Source: Succinivibrionaceae bacterium
GTDB taxonomy: Bacteria; Pseudomonadota; Gammaproteobacteria; Enterobacterales; Succinivibrionaceae
Length of the DNA stretch: 59,789 nucleotides
NCBI GenBank assembly: GCA_016284235.1
Contig: JAEEOK010000050.1
Location: 1 to 59,789, forward strand
Reading direction: 5' to 3'
Shown in pieces: positions 26,812 through 35,706 of this stretch; position 1 is the first letter of the stretch; each line of letters opens with the position of its first letter. Below the pieces are notes generated by a model. It had not been told where the DNA came from, searched no databases, and saw nothing but the letters and a program-made list of their open reading frames with translations. The translations under genes and the position numbers were made by a program.

Positions 26812-27879
26812 TCAGACATCGGAAAGTTTTCTTATAATGCCGCAAACCTTGTAATTTCCAAGATCAACCCTGCTGACTTCGCATGTAACATTTTTTTCTT
26901 TCGCCAGCTGATAAATATGCTTAAGCTCAATCGATGATGCATATTTTTCATTCACAATCACCTTCCACGGGATCCGGCGAAGAAGCACTCTTGTAGCCTC
27001 CCCGATTCCGGGCTTTATAAAGTTTATATCATCGATATTGTATTCATCTGCAATATTTCGAACCACCGCAGATCCGGAAATATTCATCCCCGATATTGCG
27101 GAGTCACTCCCGCAGTCCGCATTAAAATCAAAATATTTTTCGATACAGTTTAAAAACTCTCCGGACAAATCCTCGGAAATTAAATTGTCATAGTATGCTG
27201 CACCGTGAAAATCACCAGGGCCTATGATATCACTGCGCAGAAATGTTCTGCTGATCAGTCCGGTAACTGTGGCATTCAGACAGGATGACGGGATCAGAAT
27301 ATCTTCATGGGTTCCGCTCAGTGAAGTCAGATTTGCAGGATCCGAAACAACCCCGAGTTCCGAATCAAGTCCCGGATAGTCCTTTAGTGCATCTCTGAGC
27401 TGGGTGAGAATAGCCCCCTTTCCAATCCATCCGTCTATAAACTGAACAGATTTTATGTCATGACGGCTTAGAATATAATCAACGGCATTGCAATCTATAC
27501 CCCTGCCTCTGATTATGGAAATCGCATAATGCCTGCAATTGATGTGATATTTCCGTTTTAGATACCGTTTTATAAGAATTCCTATGGGAATACCTGCTCT
27601 AGCAAGAGAAACAACAGTAAGGTCCGAACCTTTTTTCTGATACATTTTCTCTGAAAGGATGGAAACAGCTCTTGCTGTAGCCTCTGAATAATTCAAAAGA
27701 GAGCTTCTGTATATTTCCATATACTTTTCAGAAGGCTTATACTCAAGCGGAAGCATTTCACAGTAATGAACCCCCTTCTGAATAAACTCCTCGCGAATGT
27801 GTGCGGGAAGAGGTTCAACCAGACCGCTGATATCTTTAAGAAGCAGTTCCACATCATCAGCCGCATAACTACTCCGCAT
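26812..27879 (-). CDS. StiP-like PRTase-family protein with C-terminal PELOTA domain
   Basis: 355 aa. The N-terminal two thirds match the family annotated as 'cysteine protease StiP', re-interpreted in comparative genomics as a phosphoribosyltransferase-like fold: VSLARAGIPIGILIKRYLK and FIDGWIGKGAILTQLRDAL look like PRTase substrate and PRPP-loop segments. The last 80 residues (after INFIKPGIGEATRVLLRR) fit a PELOTA/L7Ae-like RNA-binding domain. One of five enzymes of the Ter biosynthetic module, predicted to build a nucleoside-like compound. It overlaps the PRTase-TRSP gene by 11 bp. Confidence 0.88.
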   Translation of the reverse strand: MRSSYAADDVELLLKDISGLVEPLPAHIREEFIQKGVHYCEMLPLEYKPSEKYMEIYRSSLLNYSEATARAVSILSEKMYQKKGSDLTVVSLARAGIPIGILIKRYLKRKYHINCRHYAISIIRGRGIDCNAVDYILSRHDIKSVQFIDGWIGKGAILTQLRDALKDYPGLDSELGVVSDPANLTSLSGTHEDILIPSSCLNATVTGLISRTFLRSDIIGPGDFHGAAYYDNLISEDLSGEFLNCIEKYFDFNADCGSDSAISGMNISGSAVVRNIADEYNIDDINFIKPGIGEATRVLLRRIPWKVIVNEKYASSIELKHIYQLAKEKNVTCEVSRVDLGNYKVCGIIRKLSDV

Positions 27880-29002
27880 TATTGAAACTCCCCCACTGTA
27901 TCAGCGTAATATTCTCATTTCCATACATTTCAAGAGCAGCCACCAGACTGTCAAGTCCGCTTTTACCGGCAGAAGCATCAGTAACAATAAGAACCAGATC
28001 ATATTTATCAAGATTATAGATGAAGGTTCTTCTGTCATTATCATACATGCTTGCAAGAGGATGGCGGCTGTGCAGCATATAACCGGGATCCCGTGACACT
28101 TCAATGGGACTCCGGGTTGTCGCATGAAATCTGACATTTTTTTCAGGCCACTTCTTTTCAATTTCAAAACCGATCATCATGCCCGGAAACATAAATTCCT
28201 CTGTCCCGAGGATCAGTACACTTCCCGCCTTTTCTATACTTTTCAAACTGTCAATTACAGAAGACGTAAACTGATCTGTTCTTGATCTTATATCGCTTAC
28301 ACTGGCAAGAAGTCTTGAATTCCAGTAGCCGTTTTTTCTTAAGGTATTAACTGATGTATGAGTCTCATAGCTCGGATCCTTTTCCGGCTTCACGTAGGAA
28401 TGCTTTTCAACTGAATCAATACGAAACTGAAACGGAATACGATAGAGAAAATCACAAAAAATATTCTGAGATTCAAACCCGGCGAGACGTTCATCCGACA
28501 TACTGTTCAGAACGGAAACAATGCCGAACTTCAGTAATCTGCTCCGGTATCTGTTTTTCAGGATCCTTATTATATTTTCTATGGTATTGCCCGTCGTAAC
28601 CTCATCCTCGGCGAACACAATTCTGTCAATTCTGTCCAGTATGTCATCAAAGCCATTGACGGCAAGTCTCTGCTCCGTTGCGTGACTGTGAGCTTCGGTG
28701 AAAAACAGATACTCCGCACCGCATATTTCTTCGCGGCTGGTGTTCATATAGTATTCCACATTGCTCGAACGGTATGCGATAGATGCACCTATGGCAGTTG
28801 CGGTTTCTGCAAAACCTATAAGCAGGAGCCTCTCATCAGGATACCTTTCTTCGATTTTTTCTGTCAAATCTGAAAACAGACTCATAGAAGCGGAGGGGGA
28901 TACAGGAATATGCTTTCCCTGAACAGGATTCACATACAGATATTTCCTCTTTGTATTATTCTCTCTCTTCGCTACCGTTATCAAATCTTCCAACTTAAAC
29001 AT
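27869..29002 (-). CDS. Orotate-PRTase-like phosphoribosyltransferase with TRSP domain
   Basis: 377 aa. A classic PRPP-binding loop, FAEDEVTTGNT, is at 130-140, preceded by the hydrophobic strand of a type I PRTase. The C-terminal third is the TRSP domain, named for its TRSP motif, here at 296-299 in HATTRSPIEV. Part of the Ter biosynthetic module; the substrate is unknown. Spacing to the lyase gene is 5 bp, and it overlaps the next PRTase gene, so expression is tightly coupled. Confidence 0.9.
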   Translation of the reverse strand: MFKLEDLITVAKRENNTKRKYLYVNPVQGKHIPVSPSASMSLFSDLTEKIEERYPDERLLLIGFAETATAIGASIAYRSSNVEYYMNTSREEICGAEYLFFTEAHSHATEQRLAVNGFDDILDRIDRIVFAEDEVTTGNTIENIIRILKNRYRSRLLKFGIVSVLNSMSDERLAGFESQNIFCDFLYRIPFQFRIDSVEKHSYVKPEKDPSYETHTSVNTLRKNGYWNSRLLASVSDIRSRTDQFTSSVIDSLKSIEKAGSVLILGTEEFMFPGMMIGFEIEKKWPEKNVRFHATTRSPIEVSRDPGYMLHSRHPLASMYDNDRRTFIYNLDKYDLVLIVTDASAGKSGLDSLVAALEMYGNENITLIQWGSFNNAE

Positions 29003-29007
29003 ATCCG

Positions 29008-29973
29008 CTACCTGATTCCGTAAATCTCTGACAAAAGAAAAATTTTTTCAGCCCAGTTGTAATTTGTTCTGACCTCGTTCATTCTTTCCCCACCGTAGCT
29101 TTTTCCCACCTGAAGTCCGCTTTTATCCCAGTTAAGAATGGATTTTGCGTCCTCAAAATCCTTTCTTGTAACCTGCAGCATTTCATTCACAACAGGGATC
29201 TGCTTCGGATGTATCACCGTCTTTCCGATAAAACCGTTTAATATATCCATCTTTAATTCTTTCTTTAAACCGGATTTCCATTCATCATCTGCACTGTCAA
29301 AATATTCCCATACCGGACCGGAAACAACATATTCCCTGGAAAATACTGTCAGAATATCACCGAGGAGCTGACTCAGGGGAAGAATGTCATATATTGTTTC
29401 ATCATAATGTCTGCGCGCCGCAAACTCGTTGGAAAAATCATTTCCGCCTACGCGGACATTGAGAACCAGCTCCCGCACTGAATCAATATGTTCCTTTATT
29501 GAACCAAGAACATCCGTTCTTGTTCTGAAATCAATGATATCCCTGCTTTCGAGAATAGGCATCATATAAATTCTGTGCTGCGCCCTGTCATTAATCCTGC
29601 AGAGCGTTTCATTATAGGCAGCGGCATTGGTCACAGTATACTTTGGAAAAATAAAACCGGTAAAAATTTTCTGATAAGGAATTAAGGCATCAAAGACTCT
29701 TACCATCTGTTCGGGCTCTCTGACCCTGACAAAAAGACGGGGGATAAAAATATCATGATTTTCCGAATACTCAAATATCTGTCTGAATGTAGCCTGAACC
29801 TGCAATTCTGCAGCTGTCACCAAATCAGAGGAAATTGTATCCTCAAGACAGACTGTCAGAGAATACAGACTGCCCCAAACGCCGCTTATAACAGAATTCG
29901 CAACCTTGGCATTCAGAGCCGGAGAATACAGAAGTGCTCCTACGGAATACTTTTCTTTAATATTTTCTATCAC
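29008..29973 (-). CDS. HpcH/HpaI-CitE-like C-C lyase
   Basis: 321 aa, TIM-barrel family of CitE and HpcH aldolases. The metal-binding acidic pair is suggested by VCLEDTISSD (41-50), and the family signature GKTVIHPKQI is near residues 251-260. In Ter clusters this enzyme probably performs an aldol or retro-aldol step on the predicted nucleoside-like product. It overlaps the HAD gene by 4 bp (ATGA) and precedes the PRTase by 5 bp. Confidence 0.88.
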   Translation of the reverse strand: MIENIKEKYSVGALLYSPALNAKVANSVISGVWGSLYSLTVCLEDTISSDLVTAAELQVQATFRQIFEYSENHDIFIPRLFVRVREPEQMVRVFDALIPYQKIFTGFIFPKYTVTNAAAYNETLCRINDRAQHRIYMMPILESRDIIDFRTRTDVLGSIKEHIDSVRELVLNVRVGGNDFSNEFAARRHYDETIYDILPLSQLLGDILTVFSREYVVSGPVWEYFDSADDEWKSGLKKELKMDILNGFIGKTVIHPKQIPVVNEMLQVTRKDFEDAKSILNWDKSGLQVGKSYGGERMNEVRTNYNWAEKIFLLSEIYGIR

Positions 29974-30737
29974 TCTTTATTCCTTAACAAAATCTCATTT
30001 TGAATTTCTTCAAGTCTGCTGCACACATTATCAGAAAAAACGCCGGTACAGATCATTTTTCTTCCGGAGGAAGCAAAATCTGCAATTTTCTCCGGACAGA
30101 TACAGATATCAGCATTCATCAGCATTGATACATCAAACTCACTGTCACCTGCAGCTATATACTTATCATGACCGAAGCGCAGTCTGTATCTCTCTGCAGC
30201 CTCCCCCTTGCTCAAAGAATTCGGAATACAGTATACCTTTCTGGAATCCCTATATATGGAAACATGTTCCGGATCCGCCCTGCTGGAAAGAAAGTCATAA
30301 ATTTTTTCTGCTTCATCAGTCTTCACATAGAACATAAACGGATCAACGGCAACCACAGTGCCGGGCGGCACAATACTCCTGACAAGGCAGGACATGGAGT
30401 TGTATTCCTCCCTGTCCTTTAAAGACAGATCAAGAGATTCTCTTGTCCAGTCTCCGTCCTCGGCACCGTTTCTGAGTAGAATAGAACCGTTACATATCAG
30501 AGCATCGTTCCATCCAAACTCGGCAAAGGAATCAGCAAGACGAGCATACTGACTTAAAGTTCTGGTCGTAAGCGGAACCGTTTTCAGCCATTTCTGAGTT
30601 CTGTAGAACCGATGCGTCTTCTCGGTCATAAAGCTCTGCTTTCTACCGTTAAGAGACTCAACCCAAATTACAGGATCTCTGTAAACATGACGATGAGAAT
30701 AAATTACCGTATTATCCAGATCTGTAAACTGCAGCAT
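29970..30737 (-). CDS. HAD-superfamily hydrolase (Cof-like phosphatase)
   Basis: 255 aa from the chosen start. Motif I TDLDNT supplies the nucleophilic Asp and the general acid, and motif IV is AAGDSEFDVSML. A cap domain lies between. A likely phosphatase for a sugar- or nucleotide-phosphate intermediate. I start at the ATG of MLQFTDLDNT because AGGA lies five bases upstream; an ATG six codons earlier has no ribosome site. Confidence 0.87.
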   Translation of the reverse strand: MLQFTDLDNTVIYSHRHVYRDPVIWVESLNGRKQSFMTEKTHRFYRTQKWLKTVPLTTRTLSQYARLADSFAEFGWNDALICNGSILLRNGAEDGDWTRESLDLSLKDREEYNSMSCLVRSIVPPGTVVAVDPFMFYVKTDEAEKIYDFLSSRADPEHVSIYRDSRKVYCIPNSLSKGEAAERYRLRFGHDKYIAAGDSEFDVSMLMNADICICPEKIADFASSGRKMICTGVFSDNVCSRLEEIQNEILLRNKE

Positions 30738-30761
30738 TGCAATCCTTAAAAGCATTCGTAA

Positions 30762-31760
30762 TCAGAGAATTACAGGAATCTCGACATGGGATACAGCTCT
30801 ATCGTCCATGCAGATTTTCCATTCCTTTTCTATTCCAATAAGTTTATTTACAGCAATACTTGGAATATTCACGCCGCTTGCCAGACATGCCATCTGAACA
30901 CCACCTGACATTCTCGTATTAACCTCGAGAAAATACGGCACACCATCCAGGTACTTGAACTGGATATTGCACGGACACTCAAGTTTTACAGCATTGAAAA
31001 GCTCCCTGGTTTTCAAAAGAATATCCTCATTAAAACACAGTCTCTCAACTCTTGTGGTGTTCTTTATTCTCGGGATCATAATCAAACCGCTGGCGGTATT
31101 AAGGCAATCGACACTGACTTCATCACCGGACAGATTCGGCATAACCATAAGAGGTGAAAATTCATCTCTTTCAGAAAGAGCCTCATGGATGGCATCATAT
31201 GTCATTCTTGTATTCTGCTTCTTGAACAGAGCTGCATATCCCCTGCGGCTGTTGTCTATCAGACGATAGCTTTTTCCGCCCTCGTCATGAACAAATTTAA
31301 TACAAACCTCACGGTATTTTTTACTGAGATCTTCATATGCCTCTTCAAAACCCGCAAGATTGGTCACAATATGATATTCTGGTATTGTACTGACTCCCCT
31401 GCGGACCAGTTCACGATACGCCTTATCCTTGTAATTCAGGATATCAACAATTTCATAATCATCGACCATTACCTTTACACCGGCGGCTTCAAAATCTGCT
31501 TTTCGTCTGGATATTGAAAGCATTTCTCGCCTCGGCATAAAAACATTCACTGAATGATCCCTGCAGAAATCAAGACAGAAATCAACATAATCATTGCCTT
31601 TAACGGCCGGCTCCACGTACCATTCATCGCATATCGTCGACAAAACAGAAAGCCTGTTCTCATTTGAACCGATGATATAAAAATCAGGATTATCCTGCTT
31701 TATCAGACTCATAATGTTATAAGCCGTACTGAACCAGTGATTGAACCAAATCCTTACCAT
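30762..31760 (-). CDS. ATP-grasp ligase
   Basis: 332 aa with ATP-grasp layout: an N-terminal Rossmann-like part (FYIIGSNENRL), the central KFVHDEGGKSYR nucleotide-binding segment, and the metal-binding C-terminal VPYFLEVNTRMSGGV. It presumably makes an amide- or ester-type bond in the Ter pathway product. The ATG at 31760 follows GGAGGTGG by a few bases; an in-frame start 31 codons upstream gives a hydrophobic extension and is less likely. It is the first gene of the five-enzyme module. Confidence 0.9.
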   Translation of the reverse strand: MVRIWFNHWFSTAYNIMSLIKQDNPDFYIIGSNENRLSVLSTICDEWYVEPAVKGNDYVDFCLDFCRDHSVNVFMPRREMLSISRRKADFEAAGVKVMVDDYEIVDILNYKDKAYRELVRRGVSTIPEYHIVTNLAGFEEAYEDLSKKYREVCIKFVHDEGGKSYRLIDNSRRGYAALFKKQNTRMTYDAIHEALSERDEFSPLMVMPNLSGDEVSVDCLNTASGLIMIPRIKNTTRVERLCFNEDILLKTRELFNAVKLECPCNIQFKYLDGVPYFLEVNTRMSGGVQMACLASGVNIPSIAVNKLIGIEKEWKICMDDRAVSHVEIPVIL

Positions 31761-32240
31761 CGCCACCTCCGATACGCAGCATCCACAAACAAAAGAAATA
31801 ACAGCAGGCCTTTCTGACTGAAAGCACAGAATCACGAGCCGTATTAAAAACAAATTAAGGAAAAAATAAACAGCTGATCAAGATTAATTTTCAACTTCAG
31901 TCATAATCAGGAAACAGATACGAATGATATCAGATTTACACGGCTATGTATCTGCAAATGAGAGCTGTGCACATCATGAATACACTATGCAGAAAGACAA
32001 GACATTGTTATACAAAGGATTGTTTAAAAGCAGCAAAACATAAAAAAGGAAGGAGTACCCGTCACCTGAAGGAAACGGACCTGAACTGCACCGAGTACCT
32101 GACCGTCATCCAAACAGTTTATTTCCACGCGGTGCAGATACACCACTCCAAATACAACCGTCGTCAACCTGTAACCGTAATTTTACAGCAAACCGGCGTA
32201 ATTGATTATCTCTAAGGGAGCACAGATCTATTTCTGCCAC
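31761..32240. other. 480-nt gap between the second terD-type gene and the ATP-grasp gene
   Basis: I see no gene and no strong terminator. Weak promoter-like elements occur on the lower strand, but none has a good -35/-10 pair. A 90-codon upper-strand frame has no ribosome site and no family resemblance. Confidence 0.35.
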
Positions 32241-32837
32241 TCAAAAGTAGCGTTTAGCAAGATCAGTAATAGATCCGTCTTCCGTACCCTGACCCATGGC
32301 ATTAAACTTCCATTCACCGTTATAACGGTAAACTTCGCCGAAAATCATTGCAGTTTTTCCGGAATAATTCTCAGTCAGATTGTAAATGCATAATTCGTTG
32401 TTATTTCTCGCATCAACAAGTCTGATAAAAGCATTCTTAATCATGCCGAAATGCTGCTTGCGGGAATGAGCACTGTAAATATTTACCGCAATAACAATGC
32501 GATCATACTGAGCAGGAACAGAATTCAGATCAATTACAATCTGCTCGTCATCACCGTCACCGGCACCGGTAAGGTTATCACCCATATGCTGCACAGAACC
32601 GCTAGCGTGCCTGAGATTGCCGAAATAGACAACATCAGGATTAGATTTCAGTTTACCGCCCTGAAGCAGAAGAGCAAAAGCATCACAGTCTATATTCTGC
32701 TTGCCGCCGGAGAATGAAAAAAATCCTTTCTTCTCCTGCTCAACCTCATCCCAGCCGAGACCCACAATAATCTTTGACAGACCTTCACTGCTTTTTGTGA
32801 GACTAACCTTCTGTCCTTTTTGAAGATTTACCGACAT
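32241..32837 (-). CDS. terZ: TerZ-like TerD-family protein
   Basis: 198 aa. The N-terminus [19 protein letters not shown] is typical of TerZ/TerD/TerE. The insertion KKGFFSFSGGKQNIDCDAFALLL (DCDA instead of DLDAS) is TerZ-like. The second acidic motif GDNLTGAGDGDDEQ is intact. It ends [16 protein letters not shown]. Its neighbour is the canonical terD, with a hairpin in the 170-bp gap. The symbol is by resemblance; the exact orthology could be terE or terX. Confidence 0.88.
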   Translation of the reverse strand: MSVNLQKGQKVSLTKSSEGLSKIIVGLGWDEVEQEKKGFFSFSGGKQNIDCDAFALLLQGGKLKSNPDVVYFGNLRHASGSVQHMGDNLTGAGDGDDEQIVIDLNSVPAQYDRIVIAVNIYSAHSRKQHFGMIKNAFIRLVDARNNNELCIYNLTENYSGKTAMIFGEVYRYNGEWKFNAMGQGTEDGSITDLAKRYF

Positions 32838-32928
32838 TCAGATAACTCCTCGTCATTTTTCCTCTCAGACGCACAGAAAACACTCCGGCTCTGAAACAAT
32901 AATAAAAACACAACACACTGTAAAAGCA

Positions 32929-32982
32929 GAAAGCATACCGTTTTCTGAAGATCTAAAACTCAAATTAAAGCAGTATGCTTTC
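32929..32982 (-). terminator. Long-loop hairpin between terD and the terZ-like gene
   Basis: A 10-bp perfect inverted repeat GAAAGCATAC/GTATGCTTTC with a 34-nt loop, 26 nt after the terD stop. A loose T-rich stretch follows on the lower strand. It may lower expression of the distal genes or protect the terD mRNA 3' end. Confidence 0.5.
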
Positions 32983-33007
32983 CTTTTATCAGATGAAACC
33001 GCCTGAC

Positions 33008-33589
33008 TTATTCCGCACTAATGCCGTAATGGGCACAGAGTGCAGCAAGACCGCCCTGGAAACCGCTTCCGATGGCATTGAACTTCCATTCACCGTTGTT
33101 TTTGTAAAGTTCACCTACAACCACGGCTGTTTCAATGGAGAAATCCTCTCCCAGATCGTAGCGTACAATCTCCTGATTGGTTGTCTGATCTACAATTCTG
33201 CAGTACGAATTTGTAACCATTCCAAAATTCTGCTTTCTATTGTCAGCTTCGTAAATAGTTACTGTAAATGCAATCTTGGAAAGATTTTCCGGAACCTTGC
33301 TCAGATCAATATCAATCTGCTCATCATCACCATCACCGGAACCGGTACGATTATCACCCTTATGCTCAACGCAGCCGCTGCTGTGCTTGAGATTACCGTA
33401 GAAAACAAAATCGGAATCAGATGTGCACTTACCGCTGGCATCAGTCAGAAAAACAGATGCATCCAAATCAAAATCAACGCCGGAATCAAAAGCATTCACA
33501 TCCCAGCCGAGACCAACAGTAATCTTAGAAAGACCCGGATTATTTTTTGTAAGACTGACCTTCTGACCTTTAGATAAACTTATAGGCAT
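33008..33589 (-). CDS. terD: Canonical TerD/TerE calcium-binding stress protein
   Basis: 193 aa and the closest of the five to enteric TerD/Ter[15 protein letters not shown] start, [12 protein letters not shown] and [14 protein letters not shown] for the two calcium sites, [18 protein letters not shown], and a closing [19 protein letters not shown]. First gene of the leftward cluster, behind a consensus promoter and a ~300-nt leader. It should be the most strongly expressed member. Confidence 0.93.
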   Translation of the reverse strand: MPISLSKGQKVSLTKNNPGLSKITVGLGWDVNAFDSGVDFDLDASVFLTDASGKCTSDSDFVFYGNLKHSSGCVEHKGDNRTGSGDGDDEQIDIDLSKVPENLSKIAFTVTIYEADNRKQNFGMVTNSYCRIVDQTTNQEIVRYDLGEDFSIETAVVVGELYKNNGEWKFNAIGSGFQGGLAALCAHYGISAE

Positions 33590-33893
33590 AACAAGCTCCC
33601 GCTAATGCTATATTTTATAATTCAAAAATTATCCTTGCCGGTTAATTCTGAGCATCTGCTGTCAACAGAATCAAAACACACCAACAAAACCAAGTCTTAA
33701 CGAACGCTGCAACATACGAAACCGGCAATCTGAATCCTAGACAAAAACAGACACTGGTAAAATCCGGTATTCATTCCCCCGTGCACAAAATTCATCAGAA
33801 ATATTCTGCAATAACAATGAAAAGATCTGCCGGCGTTTTATGAAAACTTCCTCAGCTACAAAATCTCTGACATTGTTCAGTATTCCGTTAAGT
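33590..33893 (-). promoter_or_regulatory. Long structured leader of the terD transcript
   Basis: About 304 nt separate the promoter from the terD start. Within it TTGCCGGTT (33635-33643) and AACCGGCAA (33720-33728) form a perfect 9-bp stem. That stem encloses a smaller hairpin ATTCTG/CAGAAT (33645-33671). A leader of this length with such pairing could be a regulatory RNA element; no known riboswitch class was recognised. Confidence 0.5.
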
Positions 33894-33899
33894 TGAAAC

Positions 33900-33929
33900 A
33901 TTATACTTACAGTAAAAAAATCTTGTCAA
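33900..33929 (-). promoter_or_regulatory. Consensus sigma-70 promoter of the leftward ter operon
   Basis: On the lower strand: TTGACA (33929-33924), 18-bp spacer, TATAAT (33905-33900). Both hexamers are perfect. The -35 lies inside an inverted repeat TTGTC-N8-GACAA (33924-33941), a candidate operator. Confidence 0.8.
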
Positions 33930-34116
33930 TTTAGCGACAATGATGCAAGATCAAACTTTGAAGTTAGTTGCAAAATTTCTAAAGATGGCTTTCATAGACA
34001 TAAAACAAAAATTTATGTCACATAACACAAAAATCCATTTATTTGAAATGTTTTGTAGATCAAAATATCATAATTATACTGTATTATATACAGTGCAAAT
34101 ATTGAACCGATATTTG
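33924..34116. promoter_or_regulatory. Four inverted repeats in the divergent terD-terC control region
   Basis: Perfect repeats: TTGTC-N8-GACAA (33924-33941), GACATAAA-N7-TTTATGTC (33997-34019), ACTGTAT-TAT-ATACAGT (34078-34094) and CAAATAT-N7-ATATTTG (34096-34116). The third overlaps the likely terC -10. It resembles a LexA box but has nine rather than ten bases between CTG and CAG, so LexA binding is doubtful. The four do not share one sequence, so more than one regulator may act here. Confidence 0.55.
34053..34080 (+). promoter_or_regulatory. Likely terC promoter
   Basis: TTGTAG (34053-34058), 16-bp spacer, TATACT (34075-34080). An alternative, TTGAAA-N17-TATCAT, starts ten bases earlier. 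The start of transcription would be near 34087, giving a ~157-nt leader containing the CAAATAT/ATATTTG repeat. Confidence 0.5.
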
Positions 34117-34243
34117 TAGTGTTTTATCAACAAAATATGATATGACATGACTTTAAATATGAATAATATTTCAACACGGGACTGTAAGCTCATTAATCTG
34201 AAAGGATGAACAGAGTAACATTCACAATAATCAAGGAATAAAC

Positions 34244-35296
34244 ATGACCGAGGGTTTACCTAATACTTTTGAAACTGGCACAATAGCAATATTTGCTGTT
34301 ACAGTTATCATATGTCTCCTAATTGATCTGGTATGCCACAATGATGACCGCGAGGTTTCTTTCAAGTCCGCATGTCTGTGGTCGGTATTCTGGATATTCA
34401 TATCACTGTGCTTCGGAGGTTTTCTCTACTGGCAGTATGACAGTGATGTCGCATCACTGTTCTTTTCAGGATACGTACTGGAAAAATCACTTTCCGTTGA
34501 CAATCTCTTCGCCATCATGGCAATTTTCACGTGGTTCAAAATTCCTAAGGGTCTGAGACACCGTGTACTCTACTACGGAATTCTCGGAGCTATATTTTTC
34601 AGAGCTATATTTGTGGGCGTCGGAACATTCCTTCTTTCATTCGGCTCCGGTGTTGAAATACTTTTCGGCCTTTTCGTTCTGTACACCGCCTTTGTCATGT
34701 TCAAGGAAAGCGGTGACGATGAAGACGAAATCGAGGATTATTCAACTCACAAGGCATACAAATTCACTAAATGGCTGTTCCCTATGTGGCCGAAACTGAA
34801 CGGTCATTCATTCTTCCTCGGAAAATCCACCGTAGAGGAATTGAAGGCTCTGCCGGAAAATCAGTCTTTAACGCTGAAAAGAAAAAGTCCGTTCTATGCG
34901 ACTCCTCTTTTTCTGTGTCTTAGCGTCGTAGAACTCAGCGATCTTTCATTTTCCTTTGATTCTGTTCCTGCAGTAATTGCAGTAAGTAAAGAGCCGCTGA
35001 TCATCTACAGTGCTATGATTTTTGCAATACTCGGTCTGAGATCCCTGTACTTTGTACTTGAATCACTTACCAAATTCCTGTGTCATCTTGAGAAAGCCGT
35101 TATCGTTCTGCTTGTCTTTATAGGCGTCAAGCTTATTTACAACTCATGCTGCGGACTTGCAGAAAGACCGGATCTTGAAATCTCAAACATGATCTCCATG
35201 ATAGTGATTGTGACCACTCTTGGATTAGGTATCCTGGCAAGTGTTGTCTTCCCGGAAAAGAAGGAGAATAGAGCTCCTGACAATACAGCTGAATAA
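34244..35296 (+). CDS. terC: TerC-family integral membrane protein
   Basis: 350 aa with about eight to nine membrane helices. The conserved SGYVLEKSLSVDNLFAI segment with its acidic residues and the LSVVELSDLSFSFDSVPA segment mark the TerC family, tied to metal-ion (Mn2+ or tellurite) handling and to membrane complexes with TerB/TerD. A hydrophilic loop with acidic residues (GDDEDEIEDYS) lies mid-protein. An AAGGAA site precedes the ATG. It is read away from the large ter operon and ends in its own strong terminator. Confidence 0.95.
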   Translation: MTEGLPNTFETGTIAIFAVTVIICLLIDLVCHNDDREVSFKSACLWSVFWIFISLCFGGFLYWQYDSDVASLFFSGYVLEKSLSVDNLFAIMAIFTWFKIPKGLRHRVLYYGILGAIFFRAIFVGVGTFLLSFGSGVEILFGLFVLYTAFVMFKESGDDEDEIEDYSTHKAYKFTKWLFPMWPKLNGHSFFLGKSTVEELKALPENQSLTLKRKSPFYATPLFLCLSVVELSDLSFSFDSVPAVIAVSKEPLIIYSAMIFAILGLRSLYFVLESLTKFLCHLEKAVIVLLVFIGVKLIYNSCCGLAERPDLEISNMISMIVIVTTLGLGILASVVFPEKKENRAPDNTAE

Positions 35297-35329
35297 AAAC
35301 TTCAGACAGTGCATCATAAAGATGCATTT

Positions 35330-35363
35330 AATAAGGGGACTCTTCCGGGTCCCCTTATTATTT
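35330..35363 (+). terminator. Strong terminator after terC
   Basis: AATAAGGGGAC (35330-35340), loop TCTTCCGG, GTCCCCTTATT (35349-35359), then ATTTT; an 11-bp perfect stem. Confidence 0.9.
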
Positions 35364-35433
35364 TCAACGGGATGACCGGTATTCAAACAAATAGAACGGT
35401 CCCAAAATCCTGATCATTTCTCTGTGAGTAAAA

Positions 35434-35706
35434 ATGACATTATTTTTAATATGCTGGTACAGCATCCTTAACACGGCAGCTTTTTTTGCATACGGCCTGG
35501 ATAAATTTAAAGCGATACATAACAGGTGGAGAATACCGGAAAAAATACTTCTGGGACTGGCTGTTCTCGGCGGTGCCCCCGGAGCCTTTGCAGGAAGCAG
35601 AGTGTTCCACCACAAGACAAGCAGAAAGAAAATATACTTCACAGTAACAAACCTGATTTCTCTGGCTGCACACACAGGTATTCTTCTGTATTTCTATCTG
35701 TCATAA
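35434..35706 (+). CDS. DUF1294-family small membrane protein
   Basis: 90 aa with three hydrophobic segments. YGLDKFKAIHNRWRIPE followed by LGLAVLGGAPGAFAGSRVFHHKT is the DUF1294 signature. Function unknown. No strong ribosome site is visible. It stands alone between the terC terminator and dusA. Confidence 0.85.
   Translation: MTLFLICWYSILNTAAFFAYGLDKFKAIHNRWRIPEKILLGLAVLGGAPGAFAGSRVFHHKTSRKKIYFTVTNLISLAAHTGILLYFYLS

Noticed and set aside
31946-32215. 90-codon upper-strand frame in the ter cluster
   Set aside because: No ribosome site, codon use unlike its neighbours, and in the gap of an oppositely oriented operon.
34078-34094. LexA (SOS) box upstream of terC
   Set aside because: The spacing between CTG and CAG is nine bases rather than ten, so I report only an inverted repeat.
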